Below are positions 1 through 5,464 of a stretch of 5,464 nucleotides of DNA, in pieces. The DNA lies in assembly GCA_902493085.1 (NCBI GenBank), contig CABUOH010000102.1:1-5464 (forward strand). The letters run 5' to 3'. Both the position numbers and the translations under genes were made by a program. Every line of letters starts with the position of its first letter. The first letter of the stretch is position 1. Under the pieces are notes generated by a model, which was given only the letters and a program-made list of their open reading frames with translations, searched no databases and was not told the DNA's origin. The DNA comes from an uncultured Sutterella sp. Its GTDB lineage: Bacteria; Pseudomonadota; Gammaproteobacteria; Burkholderiales; Burkholderiaceae_F.

Positions 1-1125
1 TACAAGTCCTCCATCACCATTGTTCCGCTTCTCAAGGCCTTCAAGGCGGTGCTTCCCGACAACGCGGGCGAGTTCGTCCATTGGGGTGCCACCTCTCAGG
101 ACATTGTCGACACGGGCATCGTTCTTCTTGAGCGGGATGCCTACAAGGTCATTCTGCGCGACATGAAGCGTTGCCGCGAATACTGCCTCGACCTTGCAAG
201 GAAGTATCGCAACACCGTGATGGCCGGTCGAACCCACGTCGTTCACGCCATTCCGATCACCTTTGGCTACAAGGCCGCCGTTTGGGCCGATGAACTCGGC
301 CGCGACATCGTTCGGCTCGAGCAGATGGCTCCGCGCGTCTTCGTGGGCGAAATGGCCGGCGCCGTCGGCACGCTCGCCTCCCAGCCTGAAAAGGGGCTTG
401 AGACGCAAAAGCGCATGTTCGAAATCCTGGGACTTGAAGTGCCGACCATTGCCTGGCACGTCGCCCGCGACAACCAGGCGGAATTTGTGAGCGTGCTTGC
501 CCTGTGCGCCGGCACGCTTGGACGCATCAATCACGAAATCCTCACGTTGCAGCGCACTGAAATTCTGGAACTTGAAGAGCCGTTCTTCATGGGGAAGGTC
601 GGCAGCTCCACCATGCCGCACAAGCGCAACCCGGCCGTTCTTGAAAACGTGCTTGCGCTTTGCCGCAATGTCCGCAGCATTGCACCGTCGATCGTTGAGA
701 GCATGGTCAGTGAAAATGAGCGGGACTGGGGCTGCTTCCTCTCCGAATGGGAAGCCATTCCGCGCGCCTGCCACATGCTCGGCTGCGCGCTGGAAAAATC
801 CGCAAACATTCTCAAGAACCTCATCGTCTATCCGAAGCACATGGAGCGCAACCTATTTGCTCAGAAGGGCCTGATGATGTCCGAATGCGTGATGATGCAC
901 CTCGCGGCCAAGCTCGGCCGCATGACAGCCCACGGCATCGTCTACAAGTCCTGCATGGAGGCTTATGAAAAGGAAATCCCGCTCAAGGAAGTGCTCATGA
1001 AGACGCCGGAGGTCGCGCAGGCCTTTACGGAGGACGAAATCGACCACATGCTCAATCCGCATACCTACATCGGCTTGGCTCCGGAATTCGTTGACCGCGT
1101 TGTCGCGAAGTGGGAAGAACAGTAA
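1..1125 (+). CDS. PurB/PcaB-like lyase of the fumarase/aspartase superfamily (5' partial)
   Basis: The frame is open from the first base and ends at TAA 1123-1125, giving 374 residues. Family members have about 450, so roughly 70-80 N-terminal residues are missing; the GTG at 49 is internal. Numbering from base 1, I see GATSQD at 29-34, GRTH at 76-79 (the histidine matches the PurB catalytic His), and the superfamily signature GSSTMPHKRNP at 201-211, whose flexible loop carries the catalytic serine. The C-terminus ends in a GLAPEFVDRV-type stretch like that of 3-carboxy-cis,cis-muconate cycloisomerase. These enzymes are cytosolic homotetramers that usually eliminate fumarate from N-substituted aspartates or cycloisomerise carboxymuconate. 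The first half reads like Bacillus-type PurB, but where PurB has HERD followed by SSxER this protein has NERDW (239-243) and SEW (248-250), as in PcaB. A housekeeping PurB role is therefore doubtful. The adjacent dicarboxylate transporter and GntR regulator suggest catabolism. Family is secure; substrate is not. Confidence 0.88.
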   Translation, partial: YKSSITIVPLLKAFKAVLPDNAGEFVHWGATSQDIVDTGIVLLERDAYKVILRDMKRCREYCLDLARKYRNTVMAGRTHVVHAIPITFGYKAAVWADELGRDIVRLEQMAPRVFVGEMAGAVGTLASQPEKGLETQKRMFEILGLEVPTIAWHVARDNQAEFVSVLALCAGTLGRINHEILTLQRTEILELEEPFFMGKVGSSTMPHKRNPAVLENVLALCRNVRSIAPSIVESMVSENERDWGCFLSEWEAIPRACHMLGCALEKSANILKNLIVYPKHMERNLFAQKGLMMSECVMMHLAAKLGRMTAHGIVYKSCMEAYEKEIPLKEVLMKTPEVAQAFTEDEIDHMLNPHTYIGLAPEFVDRVVAKWEEQ

Positions 1126-1141
1126 TTCCGTTCCCTCTTCA

Positions 1142-1178
1142 AGGGCCTGCACCGGATGTCACTTCCGGTGCGGGCTTT
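1142..1178 (+). terminator. Intergenic hairpin between lyase and transporter genes; terminator or attenuator candidate
   Basis: A stem of about 15 pairs joins 1142-1156 to 1164-1178 around a 7-base loop (TGTCACT). The inner eight pairs (GCACCGGA with TCCGGTGC) are perfect, and three outer pairs are G-T. The 3' side ends in CTTTCT, a short and imperfect T-run. It begins 17 bases after the lyase stop and ends 27 bases before the transporter ATG. It could be an intrinsic terminator, a partial attenuator that lowers transporter expression relative to the lyase, or an mRNA-stabilising hairpin. The pairing is directly visible; the role is inferred. Confidence 0.65.
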
Positions 1179-1205
1179 CTCCAACCCAAGAATTCAAGAT
1201 TCAAA

Positions 1206-2612
1206 ATGGACAAGGAAAAACTCATTCGCTGGTGCGTGCCTCTGGCGATCCTCGTCATTCTGTGGCTGTGCCCGGCACCGGACGGTCTCAAGCCTCAGGC
1301 CTGGCACATGTTTGCGATCTTTGCCGCCACCATTGCCGGCATTCTTGCCGCTCCCATCTCTTCAGGCGCGCTGATGTTCATTGCGCTTGCCGTGACCTAC
1401 TTCACCAATACACTGGCGCTGGGCGATGTCCTGAAGGGCTTTTCTTCGGGCACCGTGTGGATGATTTTCTCCGCCTACGTGCTCTCGCTTGGCTTCGTGC
1501 AGTCGGGCCTCGGCCGACGCATTGCCTACAAGACGCTATCGCTGTTTGGCGGCTCTTCGCTCGGCGTAGCCTACTCGCTCGGAATCGCCGACCTGATCAT
1601 GGCGCCCGCCATGCCTTCCGTGACGGCTCGTTCCGGCGGCATCGTGCTGCCGATTGCCAAGTCCATCACTCAGGTTCTAGGATCACAGCCCGGTCCTACG
1701 GGCAAGCGAATCGGCGACTTTCTGATCATGACCTGCTTTCAGTTCACGCCGATTACGGGTGCCATGTTCTTGACCGGCATGGCGGCCAACCCGCTTTGCG
1801 CTCAGCTTGCGCATGACGGCCTCGGCATTGAGCTAACTTGGGGCGAGTGGTTCCTTGCGGCCGTCGTGCCCTCCATGATTTGCTTCGTCCTGCTTCCGCT
1901 TCTCACCTACAAGTTCATGAATCCCAAGCTCAAGCGCACGCCGCAGGCGCGCATCATGGGGCGCGAGGAACTTGCCAAGATGGGCCCCATGACTCAGCAG
2001 GAAATCATTGTCGCCGTTGGATTCGCTCTGGCTCTCATCGGTTGGGGTACTTGCCTGCTTACGGGCTTCAATGCCAACGCAATCGGTCTTGGGCTGATGT
2101 CCTTCCTCTTTGTGACGGGCGGCGTTCAGTGGAAGGATGTTCTCAACGACAAGGCGGCCTGGGACACGGTTGTGTGGTTCGGCGCCATCATTTCGCTCGC
2201 CGCAGGGCTCACGAAGCTCGGCTTCATCAAGTGGATGACCGTCGGCTTTGCGGGTTCGCTCGGCGGGCTGGACTGGATGACGACCTTCCTCGTTCTTGGT
2301 TTTGCCTACATCTATCTTCACTACGTGTTCGCAACGGCTTCAGGTCATGTGGCTGCCATGTACGTGCCGTTCGCTTCGGTGGCGATCGCCGCCGGCGCGC
2401 CGGCTTCGATGGTGGCCATCTGCTTTGCGATCTTTTCAAACTTCATGTGGGGCATAACGGAATATGCCGGCGGTCCGGGTCCGATCTACTTCGGCCAGGG
2501 ATACTTCGAGCGCCCGCGCTTCTACAAGATCAACTTCCTCATAGTCACCTTCAACGTGCTGGTGGTCTTCTCGACCGGCATGGCATGGTGGAAGATGATC
2601 GGGCTTTACTGA
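1206..2612 (+). CDS. DASS (SLC13-type) di/tricarboxylate transporter
   Basis: This is a 468-residue polytopic inner-membrane protein, close to the usual 450-490 for the divalent anion:Na+ symporter family (CitT, TtdT and plastidic 2-oxoglutarate/malate translocator relatives). Hydrophobic spans lie near residues 8-23, 33-50, 53-70, 82-98, 117-135, 173-195, 213-235, 266-286, 290-306, 320-336, 355-376, 382-410 and 441-460. Family marks include ARSGGIVLPI (141-150), the first substrate-loop region ending in TGMAANP (190-196), HYVFATASGHVAAMY (372-386) and ITEYAGGPGPIYFG (417-430). Members move succinate, fumarate, malate, tartrate, citrate or 2-oxoglutarate by Na+ symport or by exchange. I chose ATG 1206 because it gives a short charged N-terminus before the first span; an in-frame GTG at 1110 would add 32 residues translated through the hairpin and overlapping the lyase. 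No good Shine-Dalgarno sequence precedes 1206. The gene follows the lyase by 80 bases, so they may act together. The exact substrate cannot be read from the sequence. Confidence 0.9.
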   Translation: MDKEKLIRWCVPLAILVILWLCPAPDGLKPQAWHMFAIFAATIAGILAAPISSGALMFIALAVTYFTNTLALGDVLKGFSSGTVWMIFSAYVLSLGFVQSGLGRRIAYKTLSLFGGSSLGVAYSLGIADLIMAPAMPSVTARSGGIVLPIAKSITQVLGSQPGPTGKRIGDFLIMTCFQFTPITGAMFLTGMAANPLCAQLAHDGLGIELTWGEWFLAAVVPSMICFVLLPLLTYKFMNPKLKRTPQARIMGREELAKMGPMTQQEIIVAVGFALALIGWGTCLLTGFNANAIGLGLMSFLFVTGGVQWKDVLNDKAAWDTVVWFGAIISLAAGLTKLGFIKWMTVGFAGSLGGLDWMTTFLVLGFAYIYLHYVFATASGHVAAMYVPFASVAIAAGAPASMVAICFAIFSNFMWGITEYAGGPGPIYFGQGYFERPRFYKINFLIVTFNVLVVFSTGMAWWKMIGLY

Positions 2613-2633
2613 AACGCAATATCTGTTAAGCTC

Positions 2634-2669
2634 AGACCGTTCGGACGGCGATGTTCGGACGGTCTTTTC
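2634..2669 (+). terminator. Rho-independent terminator-like hairpin after the transporter gene
   Basis: AGACCGT (2634-2640) is the exact reverse complement of ACGGTCT (2659-2665). With two G-T pairs the stem extends to 13 pairs (2634-2646 with 2653-2665) around a 6-base loop, and it runs into TTTT at 2665-2668. This is a good intrinsic terminator, 21 bases after the transporter stop. It also covers the ATG at 2651, the most upstream possible start of the next gene, and ends only a few bases before the more plausible start at 2675. It may therefore end the lyase-transporter transcript, or attenuate read-through into the regulator gene. Confidence 0.75.
2639..2662. repeat. 10-bp direct repeat (GTTCGGACGG) inside the terminator hairpin
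   Basis: GTTCGGACGG occurs at 2639-2648 and again at 2653-2662, one copy in each half of the hairpin, with starts 14 bases apart. Because the unit is itself partly self-complementary (CCGT-TCGG-ACGG around the first copy), the region can fold either as one long stem or as a small local stem at the first copy. It may be just a by-product of the near-palindrome, or a paired protein-binding site next to the regulator gene; nothing in the sequence decides between these. Confidence 0.5.
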
Positions 2670-2674
2670 AATTC

Positions 2675-3493
2675 ATGCTCATCCGAAACATGCATCGCGA
2701 ACTTCTTCAGGACAAGCTTGCCTCCAAGCTCATGCACGGGATTCAGACGGGACGCTGGCCGGTCGGATCCATGCTTCCGCGCGAGCTTGAGCTTTGCGAA
2801 ACTGAAGGCGTTTCCCGCTACACCGTCAGGGCGGCTCTCAAGCAGCTGGAGTCCGCAGGGCTCATCCGGCGCACGCCTCATGTAGGCACCATGGTCGTGA
2901 GCACGGGACACGCCCAGAGCCTCAACAGAGAAATCAGCTCGATGAGCGACCTTGACAGGCTGGCCTCCAACAATCCGCGGCGCATCCTCGACATCCGTGA
3001 GTTCGTCGTAAGCCGCGAGCTTTCTCCCCGCATAGGCTTTCCGCCCGGTGAGACCTTGATTCGATTCTCCATGATCCGGACGGGGGCGAAACCCGGCGAT
3101 CCGCCCATTGCGTGGACTACCGAATATGTCAACCGCAGTTGGCAGCGCCTGGTTCATGAGGCCCCGAAACATCCTGAACTGCTGATGATTGATCTCATAT
3201 CGCGCAGTTATCGGAAGAAATGCATGGAAATTCGTCAGGTGATTGAGGCGACGCAGCTTTCCGAAGAGGCTGCGCTTCATCTTGAGGGCGTGCCCGGAAG
3301 CCCCGCTCTGCGCATCACGCGCCGATACCTCGACGCCAAGGGACACGTGATGCTTTCGACCATCTCCTACCATCCGGCCGATCGCTATGCCTTCAATTTG
3401 AATGTGCAGATTGATCTTGAGGGTGGAGATCCCTCTGTTTCCGCCGACGGGTTGTCTCGATTGTCCGTATCTCTAAGAGCAGCCGCATCTTGA
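2675..3493 (+). CDS. GntR-family transcriptional regulator, HutC-type (winged helix plus UTRA domain)
   Basis: From ATG 2675 the product has 272 residues, normal for HutC/FarR-type GntR regulators. The N-terminal winged helix-turn-helix covers about residues 10-76: LASKLMHGIQTGRWPVGSML, then LPRELELCE and the recognition-helix stretch SRYTVRAALKQLESAG, then a wing ending in RTPHVGTMV. After a linker, about 110-245 form a UTRA effector-binding domain, including GETLIRFSMIRTG, an EYVNRS strand and the closing ALRITRRYLDAKGHVMLSTISYHPADRYAF. Such proteins bind DNA as dimers and are usually repressors released by a small metabolite. ATG 2651 would add eight residues but lies within the terminator-like hairpin; ATG 2690 is also possible. 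None has a strong ribosome-binding site, so the start is uncertain. The position directly downstream of the lyase and transporter genes on the same strand suggests it regulates them; the ligand is unknown. Confidence 0.88.
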   Translation: MLIRNMHRELLQDKLASKLMHGIQTGRWPVGSMLPRELELCETEGVSRYTVRAALKQLESAGLIRRTPHVGTMVVSTGHAQSLNREISSMSDLDRLASNNPRRILDIREFVVSRELSPRIGFPPGETLIRFSMIRTGAKPGDPPIAWTTEYVNRSWQRLVHEAPKHPELLMIDLISRSYRKKCMEIRQVIEATQLSEEAALHLEGVPGSPALRITRRYLDAKGHVMLSTISYHPADRYAFNLNVQIDLEGGDPSVSADGLSRLSVSLRAAAS

Positions 3494-3515
3494 CGATGGA
3501 ACGGCTGCTTTAGAG
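3471..3515. terminator. Hairpin between convergent genes; possible terminator for the regulator gene
   Basis: AGCAGCCG (3478-3485) pairs perfectly with CGGCTGCT (3502-3509), and CTCTA (3471-3475) pairs with TAGAG (3511-3515) after a small internal bulge. A short inner CATC/GATG stem (3486-3489 with 3495-3498) can extend it. The regulator's TGA stop at 3491-3493 lies in the loop region. It sits between the convergent regulator and pbpC genes, where a shared terminator would be expected, but neither strand shows a clean T-run after the stem. A role as a weak or bidirectional terminator is inferred. Confidence 0.5.
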
Positions 3516-3527
3516 AAGTCGTGAAGG

Positions 3528-5464
3528 TTAAGGTTGCCGTACGGTCACGGTTCTCTGAGATCTGCGTCCCAGGTCGTCCACCGCACTCACGCGGTGAGTG
3601 CCTGGGTCGGCCTGCCAGACGACGGTGCCGCCCGCCTTGGCCGCGCCGATGAAGCGGTCGCCGGCAAACCAGTAGACGAGCCTTGCGTCAGGGGCGAGGC
3701 TTGCCTTTAAGGCGATTCCCGCCTGCTTCAATCCGGCCGTGCCGGTGTAGTAGCGCGTGCCGGCACGAGGACTCAGGATGGCGGGCGGCGTGCCCGAAAC
3801 GGCGCCTTCGGGCCTGCATTCGGGCTTCCAGTCGGGAAGCGGCGCCTTAATGACGCCCGCTTCAAGGAAGCGCTCCTGATATTCGCTCGGCCACGACTCG
3901 ACGAAGATGCGTTTTGTCCCTTCGCCTTCTTTGCAGGCGCGCAGGCCCGTAGCCTCGTCGATGAGGATTTCCTTGAGAAAGCCCGTGTCCCGGATGGGGC
4001 TCACGCCGGGGATGAACCAGGCGTTCACCGTGTCGGTGCAGCGCACGCGTCCCTGTGCGTCAAGCGCAAGGTCGCCCGTTGACCGGCAGACGGGTTCGCT
4101 CACGACGTTGCGGGGCTGCGCCTCAAAGCGCTTGAGTTCCTCTCCGCTCATGGCGAAGGCCCGGTCCGTGAGAAGGCGCACGGCGGCGCTGCGGAAGACG
4201 GGCTGTGCGACTAGTGCGCCCTGAAGCCAGGGATCAGGCCTGCCGTTGAAGTTGCCCAGCCAGACGACGATGATCCAGCGGCCCGCATAGCCTGCAGTCC
4301 ACGCATCGCGAAAGCCGTTCGAGGTGCCGGTCTTCCAGAGAAGCGGTACGGGGACGCCCTCGACCTTGAGGGTTTCGCCGCCGTCGGCGAGCATGCGGCG
4401 CACGATCCAGGCGGCCTCGGGGGAGAGCATCGGCCGCGCGGCCGCAGGCTCTTCGTCCTGAAGCCGAACGAGCGGTCGCAGCAATCCGCCGTTGCCGAGC
4501 GTGCCGTAGAGCCGTGCAAGATCCTCGGCGCTCGCTTCGGCGCCGCCCAGAACGATCGAGAGGCCGTAGTGCTCGCGGGGATGCTTGAGCGGGACGCCCG
4601 CTTCACGCAGAAAGTCGTAGAGGTCCGGTCTCAGGGCGCCGGCGAGCGTGACGGCGGGCACGTTGCGCGAGTCATTGAGGGCTTCGACGGCGGGAAGAGG
4701 GCCGCGGAACTTCTTGTCGGCATTGCCGGGCTCATAGCCGCGGAAGCTTTTGCGGGCGTCAAGAAGAATGGATCGGGAATGTATGAGTCCCTGATCGAGC
4801 GCCAGGCCGTAGATGAAGGGCTTGAGGGTCGAGCCCGGACTTCTCGGCGCACGGGTGCCGTCGACTTCGCCAGCAATGTCGCTCGCGAAGAAGTCGACGC
4901 TGCCCACTTGGGCGAGAACCGACATGTCGCGCGAGTCGACGACGAGCATGGCGCCGTTTTCGACGCCGTAGGGACGCAGGCGCGCGACGCTCTCTGAGAG
5001 GATCTTCTCCATCGCGTTCTGAATCGAAAGGCTCAGCGTGGTCTTGAGAACGGGGGCGGGCCGCACGCCCTCAACGAGCCGCGTGAAGTGCGGAGCTTCA
5101 AAGGGGAGTTCGCGTGCGCTTCTTGCCTTGAGGGGGCCTTCGACGGCCGGGCGCAGGCGGGGGCTTACGAACCCCTCCTCGATCGCCTTTCGGCCGGCGG
5201 CGAGACGCGCGCGGTCGAAGTCCGTGCCCGTGACGGGATGTCGCTTGACGGGATTCTGAGGCACGACGGAGAGCGCGATCGATTCGGCGGCGGTGAGCTG
5301 CGAAGCGTGCTTGCCGAAGTAGACGAGCGAGGCGGCTTCGATTCCCTCCACGTTTCCGCCGTAGGGCGTTACGCTCAGATAGGCCGTGAGGATTTCATCC
5401 TTGGTGTAGTGCATGTCGTAGCGCAGGGCCCAGAGCATCTGCTCGACTTTGCCGCGCCAATGGC
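3528..5464 (-). CDS. pbpC: Penicillin-binding protein 1C, bifunctional peptidoglycan synthase (5' partial)
   Basis: The minus-strand frame is open from the window edge to TAA at 3530-3528, giving 644 residues. E. coli PbpC has about 770, so the membrane anchor and first part of the glycosyltransferase domain lie beyond the window; the ATG at 5438-5436 is internal, preceded in frame by HWRGKVEQ. Numbering from that Met: end of the GT51 glycosyltransferase domain at 1-65 (TKDEILTAYL, YGGNVEGIEAA, YFGK); transpeptidase domain at about 130-425 with SxxK as STLK (203-206, inside RSPGSTLKPFIYGLALD, very PbpC-like), SRN (257-259) and KTGTS (369-373); then a C-terminal BiPBP_C domain from about 550 to the end. 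All penicillin-binding motifs are intact. Cysteines at 451, 467, 502 and 541 between the domains could form disulfides in the periplasm. The enzyme polymerises lipid II and may crosslink peptide stems. It is convergent with the regulator gene, with a 34-base gap. Its G+C looks higher than that of the transporter gene. Confidence 0.95.
   Translation of the reverse strand, partial: HWRGKVEQMLWALRYDMHYTKDEILTAYLSVTPYGGNVEGIEAASLVYFGKHASQLTAAESIALSVVPQNPVKRHPVTGTDFDRARLAAGRKAIEEGFVSPRLRPAVEGPLKARSARELPFEAPHFTRLVEGVRPAPVLKTTLSLSIQNAMEKILSESVARLRPYGVENGAMLVVDSRDMSVLAQVGSVDFFASDIAGEVDGTRAPRSPGSTLKPFIYGLALDQGLIHSRSILLDARKSFRGYEPGNADKKFRGPLPAVEALNDSRNVPAVTLAGALRPDLYDFLREAGVPLKHPREHYGLSIVLGGAEASAEDLARLYGTLGNGGLLRPLVRLQDEEPAAARPMLSPEAAWIVRRMLADGGETLKVEGVPVPLLWKTGTSNGFRDAWTAGYAGRWIIVVWLGNFNGRPDPWLQGALVAQPVFRSAAVRLLTDRAFAMSGEELKRFEAQPRNVVSEPVCRSTGDLALDAQGRVRCTDTVNAWFIPGVSPIRDTGFLKEILIDEATGLRACKEGEGTKRIFVESWPSEYQERFLEAGVIKAPLPDWKPECRPEGAVSGTPPAILSPRAGTRYYTGTAGLKQAGIALKASLAPDARLVYWFAGDRFIGAAKAGGTVVWQADPGTHRVSAVDDLGRRSQRTVTVRQP

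Noticed and set aside
1110..1205. Upstream GTG start for the transporter
   Set aside because: It would add 32 residues unlike a DASS N-terminus, overlap the lyase stop and be translated through a stable hairpin; ATG 1206 gives the normal family length.
1091..1816. Plus-strand open frame of 241 codons spanning the lyase end and transporter start
   Set aside because: It overlaps two well-supported genes in another frame, and the product (Arg/His/Cys-rich) resembles no family.
1838..2629. Plus-strand open frame of 263 codons in another frame within the transporter gene
   Set aside because: The product is rich in Arg, His and Gly with no domain, and the overlapping frame encodes a textbook DASS transporter.
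2604..2632. Possible promoter (TTTACT, 16-base spacer, TAAGCT) before the regulator gene
   Set aside because: Both boxes are weak, and transcription from it would run straight into the terminator-like hairpin; not enough support to list.
2606..3373. Minus-strand open frame of 255 codons opposite the GntR gene
   Set aside because: It lies fully antisense to a gene with clear wHTH and UTRA domains, has no recognisable domain, and its Arg/Ala/Gly-rich product is typical of a shadow frame in G+C-rich DNA.
4569..4997. Plus-strand open frame of 142 codons opposite pbpC
   Set aside because: It is antisense to the transpeptidase core with SxxK and SRN motifs and has no recognisable domain of its own.
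1..5464. Search for CRISPR arrays, tRNA genes, insertion sequences, phage or toxin-antitoxin genes
   Set aside because: No regularly spaced repeats, cloverleaf-like segments, terminal inverted repeats or transposase, integrase or toxin motifs were seen; coding sequence fills nearly the whole window.

Overview
The window holds four protein-coding genes and little else. Moderately high G+C, tight spacing and the gene families point to a Gram-negative proteobacterium. A PbpC-type penicillin-binding protein and a periplasmic-looking cysteine pattern fit this. The combination of an orphan PurB/PcaB-like lyase, a DASS dicarboxylate transporter and a HutC-type GntR regulator recalls gut Burkholderiales such as Sutterellaceae; that placement is an inference from gene content, not from a marker gene.

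Layout: (1) 1-1125, plus strand, a fumarase/aspartase-superfamily lyase whose 5' end lies outside the window. (2) 1126-1205, a short gap with a strong GC-rich hairpin followed by a short T-run. (3) 1206-2612, plus strand, a DASS/SLC13-type anion transporter. (4) 2613-2674, a second gap with a terminator-like hairpin built partly from a 10-bp direct repeat; it covers the most upstream possible start codon of the next gene. (5) about 2675-3493, plus strand, a GntR-family regulator with a UTRA ligand-binding domain. (6) 3494-3527, a convergent gap with a third hairpin that encloses the regulator's stop codon. (7) 3528-5464, minus strand, a pbpC-like bifunctional penicillin-binding protein whose N-terminal part lies outside the window.

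Working model (inference): the first three genes form a small catabolic cassette. The transporter brings in, or exchanges, a di- or tricarboxylate; the lyase eliminates fumarate from, or cycloisomerises, a related compound; and the GntR/UTRA protein senses a pathway metabolite and controls the genes. Both gaps in the cassette contain a hairpin close to the downstream start codon, which leaves little room for a conventional promoter and suggests attenuation or transcript processing. The convergent pbpC gene belongs to cell-wall metabolism and is probably unrelated.

I found no RNA genes, CRISPR arrays, insertion sequences, phage genes or clearly new system. The least ordinary parts are the uncertain lyase substrate and the hairpins at the gene junctions.
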